From Candidatus Cetobacterium colombiensis (GTDB lineage: Bacteria > Fusobacteriota > Fusobacteriia > Fusobacteriales > Fusobacteriaceae), in the NCBI RefSeq assembly GCF_033962415.1, contig NZ_JAVIKH010000001.1, positions 124,001 to 188,000 on the forward strand: DNA of 64,000 nucleotides, in the 5' to 3' direction. The notes under the pieces are model-generated. The model was not told the DNA's origin. It saw nothing but the letters and a program-made list of their open reading frames with translations, and made no database searches. Both the position numbers and the translations under genes were made by a program. This document shows, piece after piece, positions 1 through 9,182 of this stretch; position 1 is the stretch's first letter, and each line of letters begins with the position of its first letter.

Positions 1-2
1 CA

Positions 3-2144
3 ATAATATTAGTTATGCTTGTTTTCTTAGGACTTCGTTCTGGATTAATTGTTGCTGCACTGACACCTACTTCAATTGCGTTCACTCTTATTGGACTTTA
101 CTGGTTTGGATATGGAATCAACCAAATAACTTTGGCTGGACTTATTATTGCCTTGGGAATGTTAGTTGATAATGCCGTTGTTATGTCGGAAAATATAACC
201 GTTTTATTAGAAGAAGGAAAAACTAGAATGGATGCTTGTTTAGAATCTTCTCAAACTTTAGCAATACCATTATTTGTTAGTTCACTTACAACAATTATGG
301 CATTCTCTCCTATAATTTTAAATAAACAAAATATGGGAGAATATGTTGGACCATTAACTATTGTTGTTATGTTTGCTCTAATGAGTTCATGGTTAATCAA
401 CCAAACGTTTATCCCGTTATTATGTTATGACTTTATAAAGTTAAAACCTGGAGAAAAACAAAATTTAAATAGTAAACCTTATACTATGTATAGAGAAATA
501 CTAATTCTTGTATTAAAACATAAAAAAGTTACAATTATTGCTACTGCAGTTTCTTTCATATTTGGACTTTGGTTACTTGGATTAGCACCAGCAAACTTTA
601 TGCCTGCATCTACTGACCCAGTTATGTCAACTTATATCAGCTTACCAAAAGGTACTGATATTAATTATACAAGAGATGTTGTTGAAGATTTAAATAAATT
701 TATCGAAAAAAATTACAGTACAGGACCTCAAGAACCTCTTCCTCCAGGAATTTGGGATTATCTAACTACTGGTGGAACAACAAAAACATATGAAAAATCT
801 GGAGTTTTAAGTTGGGGATCATTTATAGGAGGAGGTGCTCCTAGATTCTCCACTGGATATTCACCACAAACTCAATTACCTGAATATGCTTATATTATGT
901 ATAATTTAACAGATTATAGATTAATACCAAAATTAAGCAAAGAGATAAATGAATATCTTTTAAGTAAATACCCAGATATGGACGTTGTTTCTAAAGGATT
1001 AGGAAGTGGAGTATCCCTTGCTAAAGACTTAGGTTATGTTTTTGCTTCTCGTGACATTGATCTTTTAAAGAAAGTTTCTGAAGAAGTTAAAACTAAATTA
1101 ACATCTTTAAATGGTGCTTATGCTGTTTCAGACAACTGGGGTATTGAAGTACCAGAAATATTTATTGAAGTTGATACTGAAAAAGCTCAAACAGCTGGAT
1201 TTAATAATGAAACTGTTGGAACTTACTTACAATATGTTCTTCAAGGATATAATGCAAGTGTGTATAGAAACTTTGAAGCACCACCACAAAGTACTATTAT
1301 TCCAATAGTATTAAGAGCCAATAATCAATACAAAAATGATTTAAACTCTATTGAATCTATTGAATTAATTAACTCACAAGGACAGGCAGTTCCTTTAAAG
1401 CAAATTGCTAATATAACATTAAAGTATTCTAATAGTTTAGTTGCTACAAGAAATATGGCTTATTCAATTGAAATTGATGCTGCTATAAGAGACTTTACAA
1501 CTCCTCTTGAAGTTAACAAACAATTTATGCCTTGGCTTAATGAAAAATTAAAAGAATGGGGACCTAATGTTAAATACTATTCTTCTGGTATTATGCAGAC
1601 TTCTGATGAAAATCAGCAAGCACTATTCCAACAAGTTCCTATAGCAATTTTAGGTATGTTTTTCCTAGTTGTTGCTCAATTTAACTCTATGAAAAAAGGA
1701 CTTACTATTATGTTAGTTATTCCTCTTTCTATATTAGGAGTTGCAATAGGTCTTTTAATAACAAATACAGACCTTGGATTTATGGCTATGATTGGTATCA
1801 TATCTCTTGCAGGGGTAGTTCTAAACCATGCTATTATTCTGGTCGATAAGATGACCATCGAAAAAGACGATCTTGGACGAAGTGATCAAGATGCCGTTGT
1901 ATTTGGATGTCAATCTAGACTTAGACCAATTTTCCTAACTGTTGCAACTACACTAGTTGGTTTATTACCACTATACTTCTTTGGTGGACCACTTTTCCAA
2001 CCAGTAGCAGTAGTTCTTATATTTGGTCTTGTAACAGATACATTCCTTGCTCTTGGAGTTATTCCAGTAATATATGCACTTTTCTATAAAATAGATTTCT
2101 CTAAATATACATACGATGAATCTCGTTTAATAGAAAATAAATAA
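3..2144 (+). CDS. RND efflux transporter permease, 5' truncated by window edge
   Basis: This is the C-terminal two thirds of an AcrB/HAE1-type inner-membrane proton-driven drug or lipid exporter. The frame is open to the first base, so the real start lies upstream. The visible part begins in the first membrane domain and contains GMLVDNAVVMSEN, which matches the TM4 proton-relay motif (the family usually has an acidic pair; here it is Asp-Asn, as in many HAE1 members). A large periplasmic loop follows, then a second membrane half with GVVLNHAIILVDKM, the TM10 counterpart. About 713 codons remain of the roughly 1020 usual. A strong terminator follows at once, so this is the last gene of its operon; the membrane-fusion partner is presumably upstream and not visible. 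Substrate cannot be told from the sequence. Confidence 0.93.
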   Translation: MILVMLVFLGLRSGLIVAALTPTSIAFTLIGLYWFGYGINQITLAGLIIALGMLVDNAVVMSENITVLLEEGKTRMDACLESSQTLAIPLFVSSLTTIMAFSPIILNKQNMGEYVGPLTIVVMFALMSSWLINQTFIPLLCYDFIKLKPGEKQNLNSKPYTMYREILILVLKHKKVTIIATAVSFIFGLWLLGLAPANFMPASTDPVMSTYISLPKGTDINYTRDVVEDLNKFIEKNYSTGPQEPLPPGIWDYLTTGGTTKTYEKSGVLSWGSFIGGGAPRFSTGYSPQTQLPEYAYIMYNLTDYRLIPKLSKEINEYLLSKYPDMDVVSKGLGSGVSLAKDLGYVFASRDIDLLKKVSEEVKTKLTSLNGAYAVSDNWGIEVPEIFIEVDTEKAQTAGFNNETVGTYLQYVLQGYNASVYRNFEAPPQSTIIPIVLRANNQYKNDLNSIESIELINSQGQAVPLKQIANITLKYSNSLVATRNMAYSIEIDAAIRDFTTPLEVNKQFMPWLNEKLKEWGPNVKYYSSGIMQTSDENQQALFQQVPIAILGMFFLVVAQFNSMKKGLTIMLVIPLSILGVAIGLLITNTDLGFMAMIGIISLAGVVLNHAIILVDKMTIEKDDLGRSDQDAVVFGCQSRLRPIFLTVATTLVGLLPLYFFGGPLFQPVAVVLIFGLVTDTFLALGVIPVIYALFYKIDFSKYTYDESRLIENK

Positions 2145-2153
2145 TTTTTTTAA

Positions 2154-2184
2154 GAAGACTTAGTTTCGACTAAGTCTTTTTTAT
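2154..2184 (+). terminator. Rho-independent terminator after the RND gene
   Basis: A 10-bp stem AAGACTTAGT / ACTAAGTCTT closes a TTCG tetraloop and is followed by a T run. It sits 10 bases after the RND stop codon. Confidence 0.9.
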
Positions 2185-2200
2185 TTTAACTTTTTTCTTT

Positions 2201-2224
2201 ACTACATTAAAGTTTTAGTGTAGT
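2201..2224. promoter_or_regulatory. Imperfect inverted repeat upstream of the dehydrogenase gene
   Basis: The halves ACTACATTAAAG and TTTTAGTGTAGT are complementary at 10 of 12 positions. The repeat abuts a TATTAT sequence (2224-2229) that could be a -10 box, so it may be an operator or an RNA hairpin. No known factor is assigned. Confidence 0.35.
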
Positions 2225-2269
2225 ATTATCTAAAACATTTTACATTATATAAAACAGGAGGACTTTAAA

Positions 2270-3256
2270 ATGAAACTAATATGTTTTGGAGTTAGAAAAA
2301 TAGAAACAGAATTTTTTATAAATTTAAATAAATTTGGGTATGAGTTAACTTTGGTTGAAGAATTATTGAATGATAATAATATACATTTAATAAAAGAGCA
2401 TAAAGCAATTATGTTAAGAGCTAACTGCCCTGCAAATAAAGTGAATTTGAAAATATTTAAAGAATATGGAATTGAATATATTTTAACTAGAACAGTTGGT
2501 TATGACCATATTGATTTAAAAGCTGCTAAAGAAATGAGTTTTAAGGTAGCTCGAGTTCCCACTTATTCTCCAAATGCTATAGCTGAACTAGTTGTTACGC
2601 TAGCTATGAATTTAATTAGAAAAGGAGCATATGTTGTAAATAGAACAAAAAATAAAAACTTTACTGTTAATGAGTTTATGTTTAGTAGAGAAATTAGAAA
2701 TTTAACTATTGGAATTATTGGGACTGGGAAAATTGGACTTACAACTGCAAAACTTTTTAAAGGACTTGGTTCTAATGTTATTGCATACGATATCTTTGAA
2801 AATAAAGATGCAAAAGATATTCTTAAATATGTAACTATGGATGAACTAATTAAAACTTCTGATATTATTAGTCTACATTGCCCATATATAAAAGGAGTTA
2901 ACGATAATCTAATAAGTGATGATTTAATAAATAACGCCAAAGAAAATATGGTTATAATTAATACCGCTAGAGGTGAGCTTCAAGATATAGAAGCTATTAT
3001 AAGAGGATTAGAAAATAATAAAATTGGTGGTTATGCAACCGATGTATTTTCAAATGAAAAAGATTTTTTCTTTAAAGATATGAGTGAAAAAAATATTGAT
3101 AAAAATATTGAAAAGCTTTTAGATTTTTATCCAAAAGTTTTAATTACTCCTCATATAGGTTCTTATACTGATGAAGCTTTAACAAATATGATTGAAACTT
3201 CTTATAATAATCTTGAAGAGTTCTTAAAAACTGGAGTTTGTGAAAATCAACTTTAA
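2270..3256 (+). CDS. D-2-hydroxyacid dehydrogenase (D-lactate dehydrogenase type)
   Basis: A cytoplasmic NAD-dependent dehydrogenase, most likely reducing pyruvate to D-lactate at the end of fermentation. The 328-residue length is normal. The N-terminal catalytic half contains RTVGYDHIDLKAAKE, the Rossmann glycine motif is GIIGTGKIGLTTAKLF, the substrate-binding Arg lies in INTARGE, and the catalytic His is in ITPHIGSYTDEA. The pattern matches D-LDH/VanH proteins better than phosphoglycerate or formate dehydrogenases. AGGAGG lies 8 bases before the ATG. The gene is monocistronic, with terminators on both sides. A related 2-hydroxyacid (for example hydroxyisocaproate) as substrate cannot be excluded. 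Confidence 0.9.
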   Translation: MKLICFGVRKIETEFFINLNKFGYELTLVEELLNDNNIHLIKEHKAIMLRANCPANKVNLKIFKEYGIEYILTRTVGYDHIDLKAAKEMSFKVARVPTYSPNAIAELVVTLAMNLIRKGAYVVNRTKNKNFTVNEFMFSREIRNLTIGIIGTGKIGLTTAKLFKGLGSNVIAYDIFENKDAKDILKYVTMDELIKTSDIISLHCPYIKGVNDNLISDDLINNAKENMVIINTARGELQDIEAIIRGLENNKIGGYATDVFSNEKDFFFKDMSEKNIDKNIEKLLDFYPKVLITPHIGSYTDEALTNMIETSYNNLEEFLKTGVCENQL

Positions 3257-3265
3257 AAGAAAAAT

Positions 3266-3300
3266 GGCTATGAAGTTAAAACTTCATAGCTATTTATTTT
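3266..3300. terminator. Terminator between convergent genes
   Basis: The stem GCTATGAAGT / ACTTCATAGC with a TAAA loop lies between the dehydrogenase stop and the stop of the convergent carboxypeptidase gene. It has a T-rich flank on the plus side and an A-rich one on the other, so it can serve both. Confidence 0.8.
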
Positions 3301-4783
3301 AAAATATATCATTTAATAAAGTTTCTATTTTATTTCTCAATTCTTTTCGATCTCCGTTCCAATGATTTATAATAATTGCAAATGCGTATTTTTTACCATT
3401 TTTATTTACATAACCAGCATAAGATTGAATCCCACTCATACTTCCGCTTTTGACTTTAACATTACCTTCTAATGGTGAATTTTTTAAAAATAATGCCACA
3501 GTTCCATCTTTTCCAGCCACAGGTAATAAATTTTCTAAATTACTTTGTGATTCTATTAATATATCAACTAATAGTTTTGCTGAAACTGTATTTCCTCTTG
3601 ATAATCCACTTCCATCTCTCAATGTTAAAGAATGGATATCCACTCCTTTATCCTCCCAATATTTTTGTATGCTTATCCCCTTAGTTTTTTCTATCAATTG
3701 ATATAAATGCTCTGTATAATGATTATCACTTCTAGTTAATAAAATTTTTACAATTTCAGATATTGGAGGTGATTGAGTTACTGCTATTATTTTAGGATTT
3801 TTTGGTCTTTGAGAATTTAGTCTTGCTGTTGTTATATTTCCATTAAATTTTATATTTTCTCTTTTTAAATAATATGAAAAATATTGTCCTAGAAATAATC
3901 CTGGATCAGGAATGTCACTTTGAATCGTTAATCCATTTTTATTTTGTGGAACAACTCCATAAATTCTTCTTTTATTTTCAAGAGGTACTCCTCTCACATA
4001 AAGATTTTTCTTACCTCCAGACGTTACAAGACCTTGATTATCAAAAGTTAATCCTGCAATCTCTGGCTTTGTTTTTATTATCTTGGGTTTTGATCCTGAA
4101 ATATCCGTATTTAAATACAAAGTATATATATTGTCGAATACACTTATACCATAAGTTCCTTGTCCATAATTAGTTCCCAAATCTTCCCATAGCCATTTTC
4201 CTGGAATTCCTTCGTATCCAAAAAGATCATCTAAAACTATTATATTTCCATTAATAGATTTTATACCTGCTCTTTTAACTTCAATCATCCATTTTTTTAA
4301 AAATTCTTCTCTGTCAATGGAAATTCCATCTGAACCTAGAGTTGGGTCTCCTCCTCCTTGAATATATATATTTCCATTAAGAACTCCATCTTTCGAGATT
4401 TTACCATCATATAAAACCTTTGTTTCTAAAACTGTATTTGGTCCTAAAACTTCTAAAGCTGTTGCTGAAGTTACAACTTTTAAAACTGAAGCAGGAACTA
4501 AAGCTGTTTCTCCTCTATAATTATCAACTACTTTTCCATTTTGTAAATCTACTGCAAAAAAACTTACATTTCCATGCTCTAAAGTTTTTGAGTTTATAAA
4601 CTTATCCATAGCTTTAGATTTTTTTGCTCTAGACTCAACTTTTGTTTGTAAAACTTGCTCTCGTATAATTTTCTCTGGCATTAAAGTATTTTGAGTTTCA
4701 ATATTATTATCTATTTTATTCGAATTTGTACAACTAGTTAAAAAAGCTGTTATTAAAGTCAAATAAATATATTTTTTCTTCAT
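3299..4783 (-). CDS. dacB: D-alanyl-D-alanine carboxypeptidase/endopeptidase, PBP4 type (S13), lipoprotein
   Basis: A periplasmic peptidoglycan DD-carboxypeptidase/endopeptidase of peptidase family S13 (494 residues). The N-terminus is a lipoprotein signal ending in LTSC (lipid-modified Cys18), so the enzyme is probably membrane-tethered rather than soluble like E. coli PBP4. The catalytic serine motif is SVLK (Ser99, Lys102), the second motif is SDN (TRSDNHYTEHLY), and the third is KSG in VKVKSGSMSGIQ. The insert typical of PBP4 lies between motifs one and two. A good ribosome binding site (AGAGGGG) precedes the ATG. Single gene, convergent with the dehydrogenase gene. Confidence 0.92.
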   Translation of the reverse strand: MKKKYIYLTLITAFLTSCTNSNKIDNNIETQNTLMPEKIIREQVLQTKVESRAKKSKAMDKFINSKTLEHGNVSFFAVDLQNGKVVDNYRGETALVPASVLKVVTSATALEVLGPNTVLETKVLYDGKISKDGVLNGNIYIQGGGDPTLGSDGISIDREEFLKKWMIEVKRAGIKSINGNIIVLDDLFGYEGIPGKWLWEDLGTNYGQGTYGISVFDNIYTLYLNTDISGSKPKIIKTKPEIAGLTFDNQGLVTSGGKKNLYVRGVPLENKRRIYGVVPQNKNGLTIQSDIPDPGLFLGQYFSYYLKRENIKFNGNITTARLNSQRPKNPKIIAVTQSPPISEIVKILLTRSDNHYTEHLYQLIEKTKGISIQKYWEDKGVDIHSLTLRDGSGLSRGNTVSAKLLVDILIESQSNLENLLPVAGKDGTVALFLKNSPLEGNVKVKSGSMSGIQSYAGYVNKNGKKYAFAIIINHWNGDRKELRNKIETLLNDIF

Positions 4784-4873
4784 TTTCTACCCCTCTTAAT
4801 CTTTTTCTATATCCTACATTATTTAAGATAATTTTTAAAGTATTTTTGAACTTTTATTTTATAATAAAAATAA

Positions 4874-4901
4874 AGAGCTTAGAATATTTTATCTAAGCTC
4901 T
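4874..4901 (-). terminator. Terminator after sstT
   Basis: AGAGCTTAGA pairs with TCTAAGCTCT; on the minus strand a T-rich tract follows. It lies just past the sstT stop codon. Confidence 0.85.
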
Positions 4902-4908
4902 TCTCTGA

Positions 4909-6144
4909 TTATATTTTACTTAATTCAATCTCTTTTCCTTCTTTTTTCCACTGAGAAAATTCTGCAATACTTGTAAATAAAACGTCAGTTGAAGAGTTTA
5001 AAGCAGTTTCACAAGAATCCTGAACTACTCCTATTACAAACCCTACTCCTACAACTTGCATTGCCACATCATTAGATATTCCAAACAAACTACACGCTAA
5101 AGGAATTAGTAATAGTGATCCTCCAGCTACTCCTGATGCTCCACAAGCACTTATAGCTGAAAGTAAACTTAAAACTATAGCAGAGATGAAATCTACCTGT
5201 ATTCCTAATGTATGGGCAGCACTTAAAGCAAATACTGATATTGTCACTGCTGCTCCTGCCATATTTATCGTAGCTCCCAATGGAATTGAAACAGAATACA
5301 TGTCTTTTTCCAATCCTAATTTCTCACAAAGATTCATATTTACTGGAATATTTGCTGCAGAACTTCTTGTAAAAAACGCTGTTAATCCACTTTCTCTTAA
5401 ACATGTAAAAACAAGTGGATATGGATTTTTTTGAATCATTATAAAAGCAATTATTGGATTTACGATAAAAGCAACAGTTCCCATGCATCCTAATAATAAT
5501 AATAATATTTTTCCATAAGATAATAAACCGTCTCCTCCACTAGCAGATATAGAACTAAATATTAATCCCATAACTCCAAATGGCGTAAATTCTATAACAA
5601 GTTTTACAACTTTTAACAAAGAATTAGCTATATCAACAACAGCATCTTTTGTTGCAGTTTTAGCTTCTTTTAAAAATATACCAAATAAACAACTCCAAAA
5701 TAAAATACCTATATAATTTCCATTAAAAAGAGCTTTAATAGGATTATCTATAAGATTTAAAAGTAATGTTCTTAAAACTCCCACTATATTTTGAGGAGCA
5801 GAATCTACACTTACATTAGATACAAGAGATAAAGTAACTGGAAATAAAAAACTTCCTACTACAGCAACTAAACTAGCTAAAAAAGTTCCTAATAAATATA
5901 GAACAACTATTGACTTTATATTTGTTTTCTGTCCTTTTTTATGTTGAACTATAGCTGATATAACTAAGAAAAATACTAATACTGGAGCTATTGCTTTTAA
6001 AGCTCCTACAAATAAATCTCCAAAAATTGTAATCCAGCTCATATTATTTGGAGCAAAATATGCAAATAACATCCCTAATACTAAACCAACAAAAATTCTT
6101 TTTACTAAACTCAGGCCACACCATCCTTTTAAAACTTTTTCCAT
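4909..6144 (-). CDS. sstT: Serine/threonine:Na+ symporter
   Basis: Inner-membrane sodium symporter of the dicarboxylate/amino acid:cation symporter family that imports serine and threonine, both fermentable here. The 411-residue length and the start ([18 protein letters not shown]) match SstT closely. Family signatures include the re-entrant serine-rich hairpin [14 protein letters not shown] and the cation-site segment [14 protein letters not shown]. About eight to ten hydrophobic segments are visible. A GGAG site precedes the ATG. It is monocistronic, with its own promoter and terminator. Confidence 0.93.
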   Translation of the reverse strand: MEKVLKGWCGLSLVKRIFVGLVLGMLFAYFAPNNMSWITIFGDLFVGALKAIAPVLVFFLVISAIVQHKKGQKTNIKSIVVLYLLGTFLASLVAVVGSFLFPVTLSLVSNVSVDSAPQNIVGVLRTLLLNLIDNPIKALFNGNYIGILFWSCLFGIFLKEAKTATKDAVVDIANSLLKVVKLVIEFTPFGVMGLIFSSISASGGDGLLSYGKILLLLLGCMGTVAFIVNPIIAFIMIQKNPYPLVFTCLRESGLTAFFTRSSAANIPVNMNLCEKLGLEKDMYSVSIPLGATINMAGAAVTISVFALSAAHTLGIQVDFISAIVLSLLSAISACGASGVAGGSLLLIPLACSLFGISNDVAMQVVGVGFVIGVVQDSCETALNSSTDVLFTSIAEFSQWKKEGKEIELSKI

Positions 6145-6171
6145 TTAAATCATCTCCTTGTCTTTATTTTG

Positions 6172-6220
6172 AAAACAATTGTTTTTAGATAAGAGACACT
6201 ATAACATATATTTTTATAGA
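6172..6220 (-). promoter_or_regulatory. sstT promoter and perfect 14-bp palindrome
   Basis: Reading the minus strand, TTGTAT and TATAGT are separated by 17 bases upstream of sstT. Downstream, in the transcribed leader, lies the perfect palindrome AAAACAATTGTTTT (6172-6185). The palindrome is a plausible operator, but no regulator is known. Confidence 0.45.
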
Positions 6221-6296
6221 ATACAAGTTTTTTTTCTAGACATATTTTTTTTTTAAGTTATACTATAAACAGTAATGCTATTATGGGAGGTTTTTT

Positions 6297-6734
6297 ATGA
6301 ATGGAAAATTTTTAGTAGTTGATAAATCCATCCTTCCAGATTATCTGGAGAAAGTTATTGAAGTCAGGAATTTGTTAGACGAAGGCAAGGTTCAAAATGT
6401 TAGTGAAGCTGTTAAAATAGTTGGAATAAGTAGAAGTACTTATTATAAATATAAAGATTTTGTATTTTTACCCTCTGATAATACTTTGGGAAAAAAAGCT
6501 TTGATATCTCTTATGCTGCAACATGAAAAGGGAGCATTATCTGAGGTTTTAAATTTTTTATCCTCTGTTAATTGCAATATAATTACAATTAATCAAAATA
6601 TTCCTATTAATAATGTCGCATCTGTTGTTATATCTTTTGAAATTTCTTCTGCCTCTCTTCCACCTGAAGATGTTGTTCGAGAATTAAAAAAAATAAAATA
6701 TGTTAAAATTTCTAAACTTTTAGCTTTTGAATAA
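6297..6734 (+). CDS. ACT domain protein, PheB/UPF0735 family
   Basis: A 145-residue cytoplasmic regulator-like protein of the PheB family. The N-terminal 55 residues contain a helix-turn-helix-like stretch (NVSEAVKIVGISRSTYYKYKD). The rest is an ACT amino-acid-binding domain (residues about 70-143: LMLQHEKGALSEVLNFLSS and the following strands). In B. subtilis the homologue is called pheB, but its biochemical role is unsettled; binding of an aromatic or branched amino acid is an inference. GGGAGG lies 7 bases before the ATG. It is followed by a terminator and is transcribed divergently from sstT. Confidence 0.85.
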   Translation: MNGKFLVVDKSILPDYLEKVIEVRNLLDEGKVQNVSEAVKIVGISRSTYYKYKDFVFLPSDNTLGKKALISLMLQHEKGALSEVLNFLSSVNCNIITINQNIPINNVASVVISFEISSASLPPEDVVRELKKIKYVKISKLLAFE

Positions 6735-6739
6735 CAGAA

Positions 6740-6778
6740 ATGTCAACTTTAGTATTTAATTAAAGTTGACATTTTTTT
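6740..6778 (+). terminator. Terminator whose 3' arm supplies a -35 box
   Basis: Perfect 12-bp stem ATGTCAACTTTA / TAAAGTTGACAT with a 9-base loop and T7 tail. The 3' arm includes TTGACA (6766-6771), which is correctly spaced as the -35 element for the next gene. Confidence 0.88.
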
Positions 6779-6815
6779 ATTTTCATACTATTATATATTG
6801 AATACTGTATACAAT
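6766..6815 (+). promoter_or_regulatory. birA promoter with overlapping 19-bp inverted repeat
   Basis: TTGACA (6766-6771), 17-bp spacer, TATTAT (6789-6794). Immediately downstream, over the expected start of transcription, lies ATTGAATAC-T-GTATACAAT (6797-6815), an inverted repeat with 8 of 9 matching positions per arm. This is where a repressor would act. It does not have the spacing of classic BirA operators. Confidence 0.55.
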
Positions 6816-6831
6816 AATGTGAGGTTAATAA

Positions 6832-7794
6832 ATGACTACAAAAGAAGCTATTATATCGATATTAGAAGAAAACAAAGGGCTTTATATTTCTGGAGAAGAT
6901 ATTGGAAAAAATTTAAATATTTCAAGATCTGCTGTCTCTAAAGTTATTAAAGATCTTAAGGAAAATGGATATCTTATTGAATCTATAAATAAAAAAGGAC
7001 ACTGTATTCCCTGTAAAAGTAATACAATTTCCAAAATTGAAATTAAAAAAAATTTAATAAATAATCATGAAATTATTATAAAAGATTCTGTTAAATCAAC
7101 TAATTTAGAAGCTAAATCTCATCTTTTAGATGAATGTAAGCATGGATCAATTATTATAGCAAATGAGCAAACTAATGGCAGAGGTCGAAAAGGAAGAGTA
7201 TTCTATTCTCCTAAAGATACTGGAATATATATGAGTCTTATTTTAAAGCCAGATTTATTACTTATTCACAACCCTCTTAAATTAACTATAGCTACAGCTG
7301 TAGCTGTTTGTAATTCTATTGATACTCTTTGTGATGTAGATACTAAAATAAAATGGGTTAATGATATTTTTTTAAATAATAAAAAAATTTGTGGGATTTT
7401 AACTGAAGCCAATACAGATTTTGAAACAGGTTCAATTGAAGATATTATTATTGGAATTGGTTTAAATTTCAATACTTTAAATTTTCCTGAAGATTTTTCA
7501 GATATAGCTGGATCTATTTTTTCAGAAAAAACTACTCCAATTAATAGAAATCAACTTATTGCTGAAATAATTAATAATATTATGAAGTTATTAAAGGATT
7601 TAGAAAATCCTAATATTTTAAAGTTTTATAAAGAAAAATCTTTTTTATTAGGAAAAAATATTAGTTTTTACGAAAAAGATAAAAAAATTGAATGCACAGT
7701 GTTAGATATAAATTCTGAGGGAAATCTTGTTATAAAAACAAAAAATGGATTAAAAAAAATATTACATTCAGGGGAGGTTAATTTTAATTGGTAG
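6832..7794 (+). CDS. birA: Biotin--protein ligase with N-terminal HTH (BirA)
   Basis: Bifunctional enzyme that activates biotin to biotinyl-AMP, attaches it to biotin carboxyl carrier domains, and can act as biotin-sensing repressor. Residues 1-62 form a winged helix-turn-helix (ISGEDIGKNLNISRSAVSKV). The ligase core follows, with the biotinyl-AMP loop GRGRKGR at 116-122 and the conserved KWVNDIF segment. The C-terminal SH3-like domain ends at residue 320. The length is standard for class II BirA. GTGAGG precedes the ATG. Its last codons overlap the TTG start of the following symporter, so the two are translationally linked. Confidence 0.93.
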   Translation: MTTKEAIISILEENKGLYISGEDIGKNLNISRSAVSKVIKDLKENGYLIESINKKGHCIPCKSNTISKIEIKKNLINNHEIIIKDSVKSTNLEAKSHLLDECKHGSIIIANEQTNGRGRKGRVFYSPKDTGIYMSLILKPDLLLIHNPLKLTIATAVAVCNSIDTLCDVDTKIKWVNDIFLNNKKICGILTEANTDFETGSIEDIIIGIGLNFNTLNFPEDFSDIAGSIFSEKTTPINRNQLIAEIINNIMKLLKDLENPNILKFYKEKSFLLGKNISFYEKDKKIECTVLDINSEGNLVIKTKNGLKKILHSGEVNFNW

Positions 7795-9098
7795 GAAATT
7801 TATTTTTAAACTTATATTTTTTAGGAATTTTAGCAATTGGTTATAACTCATTTAAAAAAATTAAAGATAGTTCTTATTTTTTTATTGCAAACAGAGAGGC
7901 TGGAGTTTTACAAGTTACTGGAAGCTTATTAGCTACAGTTTTAGGGAGCTCTGCAATTTTAGGTAATATTGCAGCTACTTATTCTATTGGATGGGCTGGA
8001 ATTTGGCTTTTATTTTGTGCTGCTTTTGGTTTACTTACACTTTTACCACTACTTAAAAAATTTGAACAATTCAAAGGATATAATTTGCCAGAACTTTTAG
8101 GTAATTTTTATGGAAATGAAGTTAGAATTTTAAGTTCTCTTATTATATCTATTGCATGGATTGGGATTGTTGCTGCTCAAATTATGGGAGCTGCTCAAAT
8201 TATGGAAATAATAAGTGACTTTTCATATATTAAAAGTGTCATAATTAGTGGAATATTTTTCATTATCTATACTATTTTAGGAGGACAACTTTCAATTATA
8301 AAAACTGATTGTTTTCAATTAATCTTTATTTTATTGGGAATTGTATTTTGTTTTTTATTTTTACCAAATTTAGAAACAGCTTATGTTGCTCCTAATTTAT
8401 TTAATGAAAAATTTAACTATATGGATCTTATAATTTTAGTTTTAACATATTCATCAACTTTTTTAGTAGGACCAGATATATATTCTAGAATTTTTTGTGC
8501 TAAGGATAGCTCAGTTGCTAAGAAATCTATTATTATTAGTATTATTATATTGATACCTCTTGCTTTTATACTTACTAAAATAGGTATTTTTGCAGCTGGA
8601 GCGTACCCAAATTTAACAAATGGTCAATCGCCACTATTACACGTTGCAGCAAATACTTTACCTAAACCAATTAGTTTACTATTATACTTTGGTTTACTAT
8701 CGGCTATAATTTCCACTGCTGATACTTGTTTACTAACTGCGTCATCTATTTTTACAGAAATTTTTACAAAAGATTTAAAAACAATGAAATCAATTAAAGT
8801 CACAAGAATTTTTATAAGTGTTTTCGGAATTTTTAGTATTTTAGTTGCATTAAAACTTAAATTTATACTAAGTTCGCTTTTATTAGCTCTTTCTGTTTAC
8901 TCTGGTTCTCTTATAATACCTTGTTTTATGGGAATACTTGGATATAACTTTAAGAAAAATTATGTTTTAGCAGCTATAGTATTAGGCGGAGGGGTTGCTT
9001 TATTAGGAAAAATTTATGATGGACCTAATTCTAACTATATATTGATTTTTGCATTCGTTATAAATGCTCTAACTTTACTTTTAGGAAGAAAAAAATAA
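7788..9098 (+). CDS. Sodium:solute symporter family transporter
   Basis: A 436-residue inner-membrane symporter of the SSS (LeuT-fold) family with about twelve hydrophobic segments. Recognisable SSF features are the first segment FIANREAGVLQVTGSLLAT followed by GIAATYS-type packing, and the late SAIISTADTCLLTAS motif that contributes to the Na2 site. The start is TTG (7788), with GGGGAGG 10 bases upstream inside birA; the two genes overlap by 7 bases. Translational linkage to birA suggests, but does not prove, that the substrate is biotin or a related vitamin. A shared terminator follows. Confidence 0.8.
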   Translation: MVGNLFLNLYFLGILAIGYNSFKKIKDSSYFFIANREAGVLQVTGSLLATVLGSSAILGNIAATYSIGWAGIWLLFCAAFGLLTLLPLLKKFEQFKGYNLPELLGNFYGNEVRILSSLIISIAWIGIVAAQIMGAAQIMEIISDFSYIKSVIISGIFFIIYTILGGQLSIIKTDCFQLIFILLGIVFCFLFLPNLETAYVAPNLFNEKFNYMDLIILVLTYSSTFLVGPDIYSRIFCAKDSSVAKKSIIISIIILIPLAFILTKIGIFAAGAYPNLTNGQSPLLHVAANTLPKPISLLLYFGLLSAIISTADTCLLTASSIFTEIFTKDLKTMKSIKVTRIFISVFGIFSILVALKLKFILSSLLLALSVYSGSLIIPCFMGILGYNFKKNYVLAAIVLGGGVALLGKIYDGPNSNYILIFAFVINALTLLLGRKK

Positions 9099-9132
9099 TC
9101 TTATAGAATAATTAACTACATATCGAAAAATC

Positions 9133-9179
9133 AAAAAAAACTTCCTTTACAATATAATCAATTGTAAAAGAAGTTTTTT
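9133..9179. terminator. Bidirectional terminator
   Basis: AAACTTCCTTTACAAT pairs with ATTGTAAAAGAAGTTT (one mismatch), with A and T runs on the two sides. It ends both the plus-strand symporter and the convergent AGCS gene. Confidence 0.85.
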
Positions 9180-9182
9180 ATT

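Noticed and set aside
1-2144. RND gene as a naturally truncated protein
   Set aside because: The reading frame is open to the first base, so the truncation comes from the window edge.
2563-2940. Open frame of about 125 codons on the minus strand
   Set aside because: It is antisense to the well-supported D-2-hydroxyacid dehydrogenase, with no ribosome binding site.
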